Below are positions 9,701 through 23,688 of a stretch of 64,000 nt of DNA, piece by piece. Every line of letters starts with the position of its first letter. Within the stretch, counting starts at the first letter, position 1. The notes under the pieces are model-generated. The model was not told the DNA's origin, did no database searches, and was given only the letters and a program-made list of their open reading frames with translations. Source of the DNA: JANXQG01 sp963775975 (lineage in GTDB: Bacteria; Planctomycetota; Planctomycetia; Pirellulales; Thermoguttaceae); NCBI GenBank assembly GCA_963775975.1, contig CAVZKX010000003.1, positions 1,364,001 through 1,428,000 of the forward strand, in the 5' to 3' direction. Made by a program: the position numbers and the translations under genes.

Positions 9701-12700
9701 TACCTGGTCGTAGGGTACAACTATGGTTCCAGTGTCGGCACCTACAACCTGGGTGGCGGACTGCTCTCCGTCGGCGTGCAGGAGTATGTCGGCGTGGTGG
9801 GAATCGGCACTTTCACCCAGTCCGGCGGAACGAACGCGGCTGGCAGCCTCATCCTCGCTTCTCCCTACTCTGGCGCCGTCGCAACCTACAATCTCAACGG
9901 CGGTTTGCTGCTGGTATCCAGCGACGGAATTACCAAGGGCCCCGGCAGCGCCACGTTCAACTTCGGCGGCGGCACGCTGGGGGCGCTGAATCCCTGGCAA
10001 TCGTCGGTGAACATGACCCTCACCGGTATCGGCGGCAATGCCACCGTCGATACGACGGGCGGCGATATCAGTCTTTCCGGCAACCTTACCGGCGCCGGCG
10101 GATTGACCAAAATCGGCTCGGGCATCTTGACGCTTGCCAACGCCAACATCTATACCGGCACAACCCTTGTCTCCGGCGGCACTCTACTGGTAAGCGATCC
10201 GAACGCCTTGTTGAACAGCACGGTTGACATCGGCGGCGCGGCGCGCTCAGCTGCGGCTCGCTCGGCAGCGCGACCTTCGGCGGATTGCAAGGACCGGGCA
10301 ACTTGGCGCTGGCCAATACGGCGGGTGACCCTGTTGCTCTAACCGTCGGCGGCAATAACGCCAGCACGATATACGCCGGCAATCTCAGCGGCAATGGCAG
10401 CCTGCTCAAGCTGGGCGGCGGCGTGCTGACCATGACCGGATCGAACAGCCACACCGGCGGCACGACCATCTCGGCCGGAACGCTGCAACTCGGCGACGGC
10501 AGGACGAGAAACGGATACATCTCCGGCGAAATTGTGGACAACGCGACATTGAGCTTCGCCCCTGCTACGTTCCAGACCTATCCCGGCAACATCAGCGGAT
10601 CGGGCGGCCTGACCAAGGCCGGTGGAGGAATTGCGGCATTGAGCGGCTCCAACACCTATACCGGCGGCACGATGATCTCAGGCGGGGCGCTGCGCGCAGA
10701 CTTCAGCCGGCCCGGCGCTCCGCAAACCAACATCATCAATAGCGCGACGAACTCTTCCTCGTTGACCTTGGCGGGGGGCGTCCTCATCATCCAAGGCAGC
10801 GCCGGCGCGGCGAATAGTCAGAGCTTCAATGGCCTAACGGTCAACCCGGGTATTTCGGCCATTGTCTTGACGGCCGCCGCGTCCAACTCGGTCGTCTTGC
10901 ACCTCGGCGACATTCAACAAGTGATCGGCGGCGCCGTCGATTTCATCCTGCCCGCCGGGCCGCAATCGGCCACGAATGGCATCACGACTACCACCCCGAA
11001 CACGGGCGGCATCCTGGGCGGCTATGCCACCGTGAACGAGTCCGATTGGGCGGCTGTTAGCGGCGCGGCGGGGAATATCATTGCCTTTACGGATTACACC
11101 AACGGCGATCTGGGAGTCCTTCCTTCAAACGCCGCACTCAACGTCCTGCCTACCGGCCAGCAGTCGTCCGTGGACTCCGCCAAGACGTTCAATTCGCTAA
11201 AGCTTACCGGAACGGTGGGCGTCTCCATGAGCGATTCGGGATCGCTGGCGCTTCTCAGCGGCGGCCTTATTGGCAACACGTCGGGCATGATCAGCGGCGG
11301 CACTCTTGGCGGTTCGCCCAGCGGCGAATTGGTCGTCAGTACTCCGCGGAACCTGGCCATTTCAAGCGTGATCGACGCCACGAAGCTCACCAAGGCGGGG
11401 ACCGGGACGCTGGCAGTTTACAACCTGAACGGGTCGAGTGGAACGACGGTCATCTCCAGCGGCGCCCTGCTGCTGGCCTTGCCCGATGTAGCACAGTACA
11501 CGGAGGTCCACGTGAACGTGGACAACGGCCTGCAATTCGACGGCGCGTATAACAGCTTCAGTGTCAGCTCGATCGCCGGCACCGGCGCGCTTGAATTGAA
11601 AAACACCGCCGGAAGCGCCGTAACCATGGTCGTCGGCGGCAACAACGCTAGCACGACGTATGGCGGCGTCATCAGCGGGCCGGGTGGAGTGGTTCATAGC
11701 GGCAGCGGCACTTTGGAATTGGCAGCCGCCAATACCTTCGGCGGCGGCCTTGTCCTGGAATCCAATATCACCACCTTCGTCAGCCCCACGTCGGGCGGCA
11801 CCGGAACGATCACCGTTGACGGCAGCTCGACGACAACCTTCACCGCCGACATGCCGATCCCCAACGACTTCGACGTGCAGAATTCGCTCCTGGCTGACAC
11901 TCAGCAATACACGGTCACATTCAGCGGCACGATCTCCGGTCCCGGCGGCCTAACCAAGTACGGAACGGGGACACTGGTGCTCGCCGGGTCCAATACGATC
12001 TCCGGCCTGACGAACATCAGCCAAGGAACGCTCCAGCTTAGCAATTCGGCGGCGCTGCCCAATTGCACGGTTAATGTCGATTCACACGGCAGCCTGGCGT
12101 TCGGCGCCAGCGTTGGCACGGTTGAGGTCGGCGGGCTCTCCGGCAGCGGAGCATTGAAACTGAGCGATACTGGCAATGTGCCGGTAAACCTGGTCGTCGG
12201 CAAAGACAACCAAAACACAACGTACGGCGGGACAATTAGCGGTCCAGGCTCTTTGACCAAGGCTGGCGACGCTTCGCTAGATCTCGAAGGCCAGAACGGT
12301 TGGACGGGCGGGCTGTATTTTGACCCGGGAACGGTCGCCTTCCGCAGCGATTCCGCGTTGGGCGGGCCAACGAATCCGATTGTTTTTCTCGGCAGCGGCA
12401 CACTGCAATCCCTTGATTCGACGATGCTCCTGTCCAGCCGCACCATCTCAATCAGCGCCGGCGCTACGGCCGCCTTCGATCCCTCCGGCAATACGCTCGA
12501 GGTGGCCGGACCCATCCGTGGCCAAGGTGCTTTGGCGCTCGTGGGAAGCGGTACACTCTTGCTGAGCAATACCGATACGTATTCGGGCGGCACCTTTGTC
12601 AGCAACGGCACGCTGGAGGCGATGACGAGCAGTTCGCTGCCCGGAGCGCCGAACTGCAGCAGCGTACACGTCAGTGGCGGCGCGACGCTAGTCCTGGCAG

Positions 12701-13305
12701 TGGGTGGGTCACAGCAATGGATGGCCACGATGGTCGAAAGCCTACTGGATCACGCGCAATTCAGTCCCGGCGCCAATTTCAGCCTGGACGCTAGCGGCGG
12801 CAGTTTTGATGTTGGCCCGATCACCGCCTCCCGCTTGAGCTTGGCGATCGCCACCGGCACTACGCTAGCCGTCGGCGGCACCGGCAATTCGATTTTCGGC
12901 GGGCGGATTACCGGAGGAGGCGCGCTGAGGAAGCTCGGTTCGGGTACGCTCGTGCTGAGCCCCGGCGCGACCGACAATGACTACCTTGGCGGCACTGACG
13001 TACTCGATGGCACGTTGGTTATTGCCTCGATAGGCGCCTTAGGTGACGGCACAGACTTGAACATTGGGGAGCCGTCGTCCTTTGCTCCCTTCCTTCCTGC
13101 TTCCACGGTCGCCGCTGACTCAGGGTTAAACGAAGGTGCCATTGCCGTGCCCGAACCGGAATCGCTTGCCTTGATCGTGACGTCCACGATCATGTTGATT
13201 AGTGGCGCGTTCCTTGTCATTCGGCCGCGCAAGCGAAGTGCCGCAGCCGCGAATGTGAATCTTTCCAGATCGGCGGAGCCCGATCGACCGTGGCGATTCC
13301 CGTAG
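6795..13305 (+). CDS. Giant PEP-CTERM surface protein 1 with autotransporter-type repeats (two frameshifts)
   Basis: About 2,170 residues after frame repair. It starts at GTG with AAGGG upstream, followed by a signal peptide (LLLTVGIVFVLVVPQSASC) and an entry motif, SGDWSIDTNWSGNVP. The body is dozens of repeats of two kinds: SGTGSFTQSGGTN...GTYNLSGG units, and passenger-associated units of the type LTKVGSGTLSLSG...TYTGGT. The C-terminus has VPEPESLAL, a hydrophobic helix and RPRKR, a PEP-CTERM signal, so Sec export followed by exosortase processing is inferred. Two single-base deletions split it: one in a G run near 9132 (expected GGTLGALNAW) and one near 10,235-10,245. Fragments are 6795-9164, 9161-10342 and 10285-13305. 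No binding partner can be named. The architecture suggests a beta-solenoid adhesin or matrix protein. Confidence 0.85.
7734..9000 (+). repeat. 459-bp in-frame tandem repeats inside PEP-CTERM protein 1
   Basis: The block beginning TCGGTAGCGGATGAGCTG recurs at about 7734, 8193 and 8652, exactly 459 bases (153 codons) apart. About 255 bases after 8193 match those after 8652 with no difference that I can see by eye; the first copy differs at scattered bases. Each unit encodes three FTQSGGTN-type repeats. The third copy diverges after about 8906. This points to recent unequal exchange, and short-read assembly could miscount copies. Confidence 0.9.
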
Positions 13306-13522
13306 ACTCCCCGGGGCATTTGTTGCGACGTTGCCGTCGGCGCTTTCCCTTGCCGTCGGAGGTGCTCCGTTGCGTGCGGGCCTGGCGTCTTCATCCCGCC
13401 CGGTCGCCATGCCGGAACCGTCGGCGATACGCTTGCCGGCAACTTGCTGTCTGGGGTTTCATGCCGCGACCGGCAAACGATGACGGCTGTTTTAACGCAG
13501 TTTGCCGCTCCCGACATAATTC
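13306..13522. other. Spacer between PEP-CTERM genes 1 and 2
   Basis: No gene is supported. The GC-rich first half contains short inverted pieces (GTTGCCGTCGGCG and similar) but no clear terminator with a T run. Confidence 0.4.
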
Positions 13523-13551
13523 TTGCAATTGCAAATCAAGCCAAGTATACT
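13523..13551 (+). promoter_or_regulatory. Putative sigma70-type promoter of PEP-CTERM protein 2
   Basis: TTGCAA (13523-13528), a 17-base spacer and TATACT (13546-13551). The predicted leader is about 80 bases. Confidence 0.5.
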
Positions 13552-13638
13552 CACCGTTAAAAGGAGACTCCAAGGAAGGGTACTGCAGGCATTTTGTTGC
13601 CTGGCCCAAACTTGGAAATCCAGTTGTGGGGGTGCTGC

Positions 13639-16600
13639 ATGTCTCGACAAGCAGTCAGACGCTCAGCTTATCTTAAGGCGTGGCGTAAGTTCGTGCCGGT
13701 GGCCGGCGCGATTCTTACCTTATTGGTCTCGGTGAACACCGCCAAATCGAATCTTTATCTCGATGTGCAATATGCGAGCGGCGGCGCAGCCGGCAGCAGC
13801 ACATATACGGCAATCGTTGACGCGAGCCACGAGACGTTCACGCTAAACGTATATGCTCTTATCACCGACGCGAGTCCGAGCACAGCAGTAGATACTTTCA
13901 CCGAGACGGCCTCCAACTTCTACATTCCCAGCAGCACGCTGCAAGGCGATATCAGCTTCGGATCTTGGAGTAACAACGCAAACACCGCGGCGTCGAACAG
14001 CGGCAGCCAATTCATTACTCCATACGGTGCCCTAGGTCTCGGCGGAAGCAGCCAAACCGTCACAACGACTACGAAATGGTGGATTGCATCCGCGGTGACG
14101 CCATTGAGCGGCTCGGCCGGCAGCACATTCGCGTTGAGCGGGAGCACTATCGGCGTCGAATACCTTCTTGGCACTCTCACCGCCAGTTTTTCTGCGTACG
14201 CACTGCCCTCGCAATCGACGAGCGCACCGCTTTTCGCGCTGCCGGCCAACAGGTTCGGCATATCAAAGACCCAGATTTGGGCTGACAGCACCGGTTCCCA
14301 CACAGTTTTCGGCACGGCGAGCAACGTTGTCAACAACACGGTCTCCAGCGGCAGCAACAGCATGATTTTCAACCAGCTCGGCGCCGGTTTGAACTTCGTC
14401 TTCAGTTCTACGGGGAGTCCGCCCGTTACTTCCACCACATACAACTTGACCGCCCTCGCGGCATCGCCATTGCTGCACACCAGCGGCACCACGACGGTCA
14501 CCGCCATGATCACCAATGCGGGATCGGGCAACGATGACTCGCTCAACTATGGCGGGCTGTTCTTATCGGTCCCCGGCGGCACGCTCGGCGGCGCTGGCCT
14601 GCCTAAAAACGGCGGCCCGTTGGCCTTGGGGGCTTCGGACTCGGGCAGTCTGGTTTACACCGCGACCGCGGCGGGAAATTTCACGCTTGCGCCCCAAGTA
14701 AGCGGTGCGACGAACGCCGTACTGGGGACATCCGCCACACTAGGCGCATCGAACAGCGCAAGCCTGGCGATCTTCTCCGGCAGCGGCACATGGAATAGTC
14801 CCCTCGGTTCATTGTGGAGCACGGCCGGCAATTGGAGTGATGCCAATGGCGTGCATGCCGCGCCGGGCACATTCGCCGGTTTCGGCAATGTGGATGCGGC
14901 GACATTCAACGGCGCCGGATCGGTAACCTCGATTGATTTGACCGGAGCCAATCCAAACCTCAAATCGCTCAACCTGAGCGACGCAAACTACACGTTCAGT
15001 GGCGGGTTGCTCACGCTCAATAGCAGCGACGGCACGGCGACAGTCTCCGTTGCTGGCAGCAGTTCACAGACTATCGCTAGCCCCGTCAACTTGGCTACCG
15101 CGGGCAGTTTTTCCGTGCCGTCCGCAAGCGCGCTCACGCTTAGCGGCAATGTCGGCGGCAATGCCGGGATCGTTCTGACTGGCGGCGGCACGCTTACGCT
15201 GGCCGGCGGCAATAGCTACACGGGCGGCACGACGATTAGCGGCGGTACATTACAGTTGGGCACAGGGCAAAGCGGCCAGGACGGCTCGATAGGCGCCACG
15301 GCAGGCGTTGCGAGCAACGCCTCGCTGGCCTACGACCTTTTTGACAACCAGACCGCGAGCTACGTGATCAGCGGATCTGGAAGCCTGACGAAACTAGGCC
15401 CCGGCCTGCTGGCGCTCAGCGGAAACAATACCTATAGCGGCGGCACAACGATCAGCGGCGGTACGCTACAAGCTGGCATCGACGCCACGCTAGGTACACA
15501 ATCTGCGATTGGTCCCAGCACTGCGCCGTTGACCGTCAACAGCCCCGGCGTACTCGACACGCAGGGATTCAAAGTCAGCGTTGGCGCCTTGACCGGCAAT
15601 GGAACGATCGACAACGGAAATGTCGGCAGCAGCGCAACTTTATACGTCAACAACGACAACTCATCTAGTACCTTTTCCGGTTCGATGCAAAACAGCGGGG
15701 GGACGACGTCGTTGTTCAAGAACGGCTCCGGCACGCTGACACTTACGGGACAGGTTTCTCTGTCGGGCAGCGTGACGGTCGGCGACAACGGCGCGCTTGC
15801 ATTGCGCAACGGTTCGTTTGCCGTGCCATCGCAGTACGTCGGATACGGCAACAGCGACATCGCGACTTTCGCACAAAGCGGCGGGACGAACGCGGCTGCC
15901 TCAACTCTCTATCTTGGATTCCAGACCGGCAGCAGTGGCAGCTGCACGCTCAATGGCGGCAGTCTGAGCGTTGGCGGTACCGAGTATGTCGGCAATTCCG
16001 GCAGCGGCAGCTTTACGCAACAAGGCGGGACGAATACGTTGCCTGGCAATGGTTACCTGTACCTTGGCTACAGCAGCAACGCCAACGGAACCTACAACCT
16101 CAGCGGCGGATCTCTGTCCGCGATCGTGGAGAACATGGGCGAATTCGGCGCGGGCGCTTTTACCCAGTCGGGCGGAACAAATTCTTTGGTTTCGTTCGAT
16201 CTCGGCGACGCGGGGACCGCGAGCGGGGGAGCCTATGTCCTCAGCAACACGGGTTTGGTAATCGCCACGTCCGAGTTTGTAGGCGTAACCGGCACAGGAT
16301 CCTTCACGCAGCCGGGTGGAACGAATCTAGTTTCCGGCAACACAGTTGGTAGCGCCCCTCGGACCAAGGCCTGCAGATTGCCTACCACAATAGCGGGACA
16401 TGCAATCTCAACGGCGGCTTGCTGTTGGCAGCGAACGAGTTCGTCAGCTACGATATATTTTCTCAGGCAAACCCGGGCACGGGCACGTTCGCGCAGTCGG
16501 GCGGCACGAACCAAGTCACAAATGCTTTATACCTCAGCTATTTTGCCGGCGGCAGCGGCACCTACAATCTCAACGGCGGACTACTGATCCCGCCTTCTTC

Positions 16601-19600
16601 CGGCATTCTGTCGGGCAGTGGCGCGGCGACCTTCAACTTCAGCGGCGGCACGCTGGGCGCGACCGCCCCGTGGTCTTCCTCGCTCAACATGACGCTCACC
16701 GGCAGCGGCGGCAATAGCACAGTCGATACAACGGGCGGAAGCATCGCGCTATCTGGCAACCTGGCCGGTTCGAGCACGCTTAGCAAAGTTGGTCCCGGCG
16801 TTCTTTCACTCAGCGGGACGAGTTCCAATATCGGCGGGTTAATCGTCGACGGCGGCACGCTGCAAATTCCCGGCGGCTCGCTTGCCGCGGGCTCGGAATA
16901 CCTGGGCTACTCGGCTACCGGCGCGGTCGCGCAGACAGGTGGTACGCACACCGTCAGCAACGACCTATACCTCGGCTACAATTCCAGCGGCTTCGGCAGC
17001 TATAGCCTTAGTGCCGGATCGCTTTACGTTGGCGTGAATGAGCTCATTGGCTACTCCGGCAGCGGCAGCTTTTCGCAGTCAGGCGGGACGAATTCCGGAC
17101 TAAGTCTGGAACTTGGATTTCCAGGCAGTGGAAGTTACAACCTCAGCAGCAACGGCCTGATTAAGCTTGACGACATGTTGGTCGGCGATCAGGGGCCGGG
17201 AAACTTCACCCAGTCGGGCGGAACGAACTTGCTGTCCTCAGGCTTGGTCATCGGCTACTTCCCCAGCGCCAGCGGAACCTACGTCCAAAGCGGCGGATCA
17301 CTTGCTGCCCAGGATGAATACGTCGGCCAACTCGGAATCGGCACGTTCACGCAATCGGGAGGCACGAACTCGGCAACCTCCGCTCTGTACCTTGGCTTCA
17401 ACGCGGGCAGTAGCGGGAGCTACAATCTGACCGGCGGCGGCCTTTTGGCAACCCTGGAATACATCGGTTATCAGGCCAACGGCAGCTTCTCACAATCGGG
17501 TGGGACAAATCTCGCCTCCAATTTCCTCTACCTGGGAACCTTCGCAGGCAGCAGCGGCTCATACAGCCTCAGCGGCAGCGGGCTGCTCATTGCGAATACG
17601 CTCGTCATTGGTCAAAGCGGCAGCGGATACTTTACGCAGACCGGCGGGACCAGCAACGGCTCCCTCGTTTTCGCTCAGAGCACCGGAGGTTTTGGAAGCT
17701 ACACCCTGAATGGCGGCCTGCTGCTCGTTTCCGGCAGCGGCATCACGCAAGGCGCCGGCACCGCGATCTTCAACTTTGGCGGCGGCACGCTGGGCGCGAG
17801 CGCCCCTTGGCCTTCCTCCATCGCTATGACGCTCTCCGGCAGCGGCGGCAACGCAACAATCGATACGACGGGCGGCAATATCAGCCTCACCGGCGTCCTG
17901 AGCGGCAGCGGCGGGTTGAACAAGGTTGGCACGGGCGGGTTGTCGTTGGCCGGCTCGAATACTTATACCGGCACTACTGCAATTCAAGCCGGTAACGTGC
18001 TCCTGGCGAACTTCAACGCCGTGCAGAACAGCACCGTCAACGTGCTCGCGGACAATGGCCTGCAATTCCTGCCCGGCATCGGCACTTTCAACCTGGGCGG
18101 GCGTGCCGGCGCGAACCTGCTTACGCTCAGCGATACGGCCGGCGGCGCGGCCACGCTCAGCGTCGGCGGCAACGGGACCAGCACGACCTACAGCGGCAAT
18201 ATCGGCGGCAACGGCGGGCTGGTGAAGGTGGGCATGGGCATATTGACCCTATCGGGATCGAACAGCTTTAGTGGCGGCACTACAATCTCAAGCGGGGCGA
18301 TTGTCTTTGGCACGACGAGCGCGGTGTCCGGCGCGGGAGCAATCATCATCGGACCCAACAGCGCGCTGGTCGCTACGCCGATTTATGATCCGGCCGCGCC
18401 GGTCAGCGGTTGGCTCGCCAGCGGCAAGATCGCCGGGATGCCCACCGGCGCTATTCTGCTGCCAGACGGTTTCAGCGATACCGAGAGCATAATGTTTTCT
18501 TTTCCTCACAGGCTGTTGTCGCTGGGCGCGTTCGGCACGGCTACCTACAGCGGCGCTCTGACGACCGCCGGCGCGACGGTCTACCTGGGTGGCGGCGGCG
18601 GAACGTTGTACTTCACATCGAATCTCAGCAGGAGCGGCAACCTGGCCGTCGGCACTCGCGGAATCCCCGGAGGAAGCGTCATCCTGACCGGCAGCAATAC
18701 CCTCGGCGGCACGCTCACCGTGGATGGCGGCACGTTGCAACTGCCCGGCGGGTCGCTGGCCGTGACATCGACGAGCAGCGGGTACGAATACATTGGCTAC
18801 AGCGGAACGGGCACGGTCACCCAAACCGCAGGTACCAACTCCGTCGGTACGGCACTGGTCCTCGGCCAAAGCGCAGGCTCGTTCGGGACCTACAATCTGC
18901 TGGGAGGTCTGCTGCTTGTTCCGAACGTTACTCAAGGCCTGGGCGGCGGCACGTTGAATATCACCAGTGGAAGTATGGCTTCGCCAACGAACTCGGTGAC
19001 CGTCGCGCTGCCCGTCGTTTTGCCTACAGCCGGCAGCAGCGCGACCTTCAATACGTCCAGTTCCTCGTTGACCATCTCCGGGCAAATCAGCGGGGCAGGC
19101 GGCTTGACCAAGACTGGGTCCGCCACGCTCGTGCTTGCCGCCAGCAACACGTACACGGGCGACACGACCGTCGCGCAGGGGACTGTGCTTCTGGCCAACG
19201 CCGGCGCTGCGCAGAATACTTCGGTTAATGTCGCGGTTAACAATAATGGCCTTCAGTTCGCCGGAAACATCGGCTCGTTCAGCGTCGGCGCGATTGCGGG
19301 CAGCGGGGCGCTCGCGCTGGCCGACACGGGCGGAAACGCGGTGACCGTCGTCGTTGGCGGCAATAACGCCAATACCACCTACAGCGGCGTCATCAGCGGC
19401 GCGGGCACGCTCGTCGTTGAAGGCACCGGTTCTCTGCTTTTGACCGCCTCCAACACGTTGACGGGCGGCGTGACACTTGCGGGCGGCTCGCTGGGCCTCG
19501 CCAACAATGCCTCGACCGGCACCCGGCCCATCACTTTCACCGCAAATAGCACCCTCTTTGTCGCCACGGCGAACCTTTTTCTCAACGACGGCATCAACGT

Positions 19601-22600
19601 CGCTCCTGCCGTGACCGGCACCATCGACACTGCCGGCTACAGCATGACGGAAAACGGCCCGGCCACCGGCTTGGGGGCGCTCAGCAAAGTCGGTCAAGGC
19701 CCGCTGATCTTGAGCGGATCGAACAGCATTCAAGGCGGGGTCGCCGTCGATCAGGGCACGCTGCAACTCGCCAATTCAGCGGCGCTTCAAAACAGCACGG
19801 TCAGCATAAATACAGAAGATGGTCTAGTATTCAACTCGGGCATCGGCAACTTCGGCGTGGGAGGGCTGTCGGGCAGTGGCGCGCTGCCGCTGACCGATAC
19901 CGGCAACGTGGCAATAAACTTAACCGCCGGAACCAACAACCTGAGCACGAATTTTAGCGGTGCAATCAGCGGCTCCGGCAGTTTGATTAAGGCAGGCACC
20001 GGCTCGTTGGATCTGACGGGCAATAGCTCAATGTGGACCGGCGGGCTTTATTTCGATCCCGGCATCGTGGCGTTCAACAGCGATGTCGCCTTCGGCGCGC
20101 CCGCGAATCCGATCCTGTTCCTCGGCAGCGGCACGCTGCAGTTGCAGGGCGCCGCCTCGGTGATGTTTTCTGTCGGCCGCCTGATTACAATCAATTCCGG
20201 GGCCACGGCCGCGCTGGACGCAGGCGGCGGCACGCTGACGGTCGGCGGCCACATCGTCGGCGAGGGCTCGTTGGCCGTAGGCGGCAGCGGCACGCTGGTG
20301 CTGGCGAATAGCAACAGTTTCAAGGGCGGCCTAGAGATCGATTCGGGCATCGCGGTTATCAGCAGCGATGCCGCGCTGGGCTCGTCGAACGGCTCGATCG
20401 GCTTCTTCGGCAGCGGCACGTTGCAGGCAAGCAACTCGATGACGCTTTCTGCCAGCCGCGGCATTACCATTCGAGCGGGCGCGGCCGGCACGATCGATAC
20501 GCGCGGGTTCTCGCTCACCGTGCCCGGCCCCATCGGCGGCGCGGGCACGCTGAGCGTCGGCGGAAACGGCACACTCGTCGTCACCGGTTCCGATACCGCG
20601 GTGGGCGGCATCGCCATCGCTGCGGGGACGCTGCAAGTCGGCGCCGGCGGCACAGCCGGCGCAATCGGCGGTGCGGTGCTGGACAACGGCATGCTGATCT
20701 TCGACCGCTCCGACCTCGCCTCGTTCAGCGGTGCGCTCTCCGGCTCGGGCAACATCGAGCAAGTCGGAACGGGCACGCTCGTCTTCGGCGGCAGCAACAG
20801 CTTCACTGGAAACGCGGTCGTCATGTCGGGCGCGCTTGCGCTCGGCAGTTCCACCGCCATGCAGTCGTGTATGCTCGTGCTCGCGGGCGGGTCGCTGAAT
20901 TTCAACGGCTTCAGCGCATCTCTTGCCGGCCTATCCGGTTCGGGCAGCCTTTCCGCCGGCACGGCGGCGATCATTGTCGGCAGCGGCGCGAATTCGACGT
21001 ATCTGGGCACGCTTTCCGGCTCGGGTGGCCTGACTAAAGTCGGCAGCGGCCTGCTCGCGCTGCGAGGGACCAACTTGTTTTCCGGCGGCACGACCCTTCA
21101 GCAGGGCGTGCTCGCCATTATCGGCGATGCGGCCCTAGGCGCCGTGCCGGCTTCGCCCGCGACGAATATAACATTCACTGGTAATGCCACTTTGCAAGCG
21201 GGCAGCTCGTTCGCGCTCTCGGCCAGCCGCAATATCGCCGTCAATTCCGGGGCCGCGGCTACGCTGGACACGCACGGTAATACGCTGACATTGAACGGCC
21301 TTATCGGCGGCGCCGGTTCGCTGGCGGTGATCGGCGGCGGGACGCTCATCGTCGCGAATTCTGAGACGTTTTCCGGCGGTACGACGATCAATGCCACGAC
21401 GGTGCAGTTGGAGACTGGGGGCACGAATGGCTGGCTTCCCGGCAGTATCGTCGACAACGGCACCCTCATCTTCAACCGCTCCGACAGCGCTGCGTCGCTG
21501 GTCAGCGCTCTTTCAGGCAGCGGCACGTTGCTGGTTGCCGGTCCGGGCATGTTGACCGTGGGTGGCACGAACAGCTTTAGCGGCAGCACCATCGTCAGCG
21601 GCGGCACCCTTACGCTCGGCAGCGCGACCGCGCTGGTCAACAGCACCGTCGCCGGGAGCGGCGGCACGCTGAACCTCAACGGCTTCAGCGCCACCTTTGC
21701 GCGCTGGGCGGTTCCGGGACCCTCAACCTGACCAACGGCACTCTGACCGTTGGCGGCAATGGCAACTCCACAAACTTCGCCGGCGCTGATCGGTTCGGCC
21801 GCGCTAGTCAAAAATGGCACCGGCCTCTTTGTGCTCTCCGGAGCGAATGGCTACAGCACGACAACGATCAACGCCGGCGCGCTGGAAGCCGCCACCACCG
21901 CTTCCATTCCGGGCGTCTATCCGCCCAACCCGGCACAGATCAGCATCGCGCCGGGGGCATTGCTGGCCGTCGGCATGGGCGGACCACAGCAATGGACCAC
22001 GGCGCAAATTGGAACCCTTTTGGGAAGTTCGCTCTTTTCCAACGGGGGAACGCTGGGAATCGACACTTCCGGCGGCAACGCCGCTTACAGCGGGAACTTG
22101 AGCGGCAGCGGCCTGGGGCTCGACAAGTTTGGTTCCAATACTTTAATGCTCAGCGGATCGAATACCTATGGCGGCGCGACCATCGTCAGTGGCGGCGCCC
22201 TGGAGGCCGCATCGACAGCCGCTCTGCCGGCGTCCTCTTTGAGCAACGTGAACGTAATGCCGGGCGCGACGTTGACGCTCGCCGTGGGCGGCCCGCAAGG
22301 CTGGACGGCATCCAATATCGCCAATGTTCTGAGCATTGCCCACTTCAGCCCCGGCGCCAATCTGGGCATCGACACTTCGGGCGGCACGTTCAGCCTCGGC
22401 GTGCTCGGCAGCTCGACGATCGGCCTGGTTCTCACCGGCACGAACCGGCTGACGCTCACGGCCAGCAATGGATATACGGGTGCGACCACGATCAGCCAAG
22501 GCACGCTGCAGTTGGCAAATTCGGCCGCACTGGTCAACAGCACGGTGGCAATAAACGCGGACAATGGCTTGCAGTTCAGCCCCGGCATCGGGACGTTCTA

Positions 22601-23588
22601 TTTGGGCGGGCTGTCCGGCGAGAATTTGCTAAAGATCGCCGACACCAGCGGCGGAAGCATGGCGCTGGCTGTAGGCGGCAGTGCCGATTCCACTTGCGGC
22701 GGGCAGATCATCGGCAGCGGCTCGTTGAGAAAGATCGGCGCGGGCACGCTCGTGCTCGGCGGCTCAAACACGTATAGCGGCGGGACGTTCGTCGCCGACG
22801 GCACGCTGGAAATCACTAACGCCGCGGCGATTCTTGACGGGACCGATTTGACTATCGGCGATACCTTGTCACTCGCTGCCGTGGTTCCCGGCATGAGCTC
22901 GAGCAATCAACCGATTGTGGCTTCGCCCGACACGGTCGCCGTTCCCGAGCCGAACACGCTTTCATTGTTCGCATCCGCCGTCATACTGACTATCGCGTAT
23001 TACAGGCGACGACGAGCGGCAAAGACGGCAAATATTCATTGCATGCGGCGCGGGATTTTTGGATTGATGTTCGCAAGCGACGCCGCCCTAGGCGCGCCGG
23101 CGAACCCAATCTTTTTTTACAGCAGCGGCACGCTGCACGCCGACTGTTCGGTTACGCTCTCCTCAAGCCGTACGATAACGATCGGCCTGGGCGCTACTGG
23201 TACGCTCGACCCCGGCGGCGGCACGCTTACCATTGACGCCGCAATCGACGGCAACGGCGCCCTGGCCGTTTCGCGCAGCGGCTTGCTGGTTCTGGCCAAT
23301 CCGCACAATAGCTACGCCGGCGGCACCTACGTTTTCAATGGCACGCTTGAGATTGCCGATCCGGGCGCGATCAAGGACGGAACAGACCTGCACGTCGGAT
23401 TTGCGTGGATGTTCGAGTCAGTGGCGCATGGCGCGACGGAAGCGCCGTATGCCGTTATTCCCGGAGCAGTCGCAATGCCGGAACCGGAATCGCTTACTCT
23501 ATTGGCGGCAATTGCCCTGTTTACAGCCTTCAGTGCTTGCGTCCAGTGCATGCGGAATGGCTCGAAAGGGACAAGCGTTTACGGATGA
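13639..23588 (+). CDS. Giant PEP-CTERM surface protein 2 carrying two sorting signals (three frameshifts)
   Basis: About 3,316 residues after repair, the longest gene here. ATG at 13639 is chosen because a GGGGGTG tract precedes it and the signal peptide (VAGAILTLLVSVNTAKS) follows. The first 400 residues form a non-repetitive domain seen in other PEP-CTERM proteins (NLYLDVQYASGG...). The rest is passenger-associated and FTQSGGTN repeats. Near the end lies a complete sorting signal, VPEPNTLSLFASAVILTIA plus YYRRRR (about 22,940-23,020), but the frame continues through another repeat module to a second signal, MPEPESLTLLAAIALF (about 23,475-23,525). Frame changes: a C lost near 16,354-16,358, a base lost near 21,701-21,706 and a base gained near 21,781-21,786. 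Fragments are 13594-16587, 16419-21731 and 21750-23588. Surface location by exosortase is inferred. Confidence 0.85.
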
Positions 23589-23688
23589 GGACGATCCTTT
23601 CGCAAAGGTTCAGCGCCGTTAGCCTAACTGGCTGCCGCTTCTCCGCAATGGTCCGTAGAGGTTCTCTTCCTCGAAGGAGTCCAAGTTG

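Noticed and set aside
18288..19766. 492-codon minus-strand frame inside PEP-CTERM 2
   Set aside because: Shadow caused by GC-rich repeat codons; composition Arg/Ala-rich without domains.
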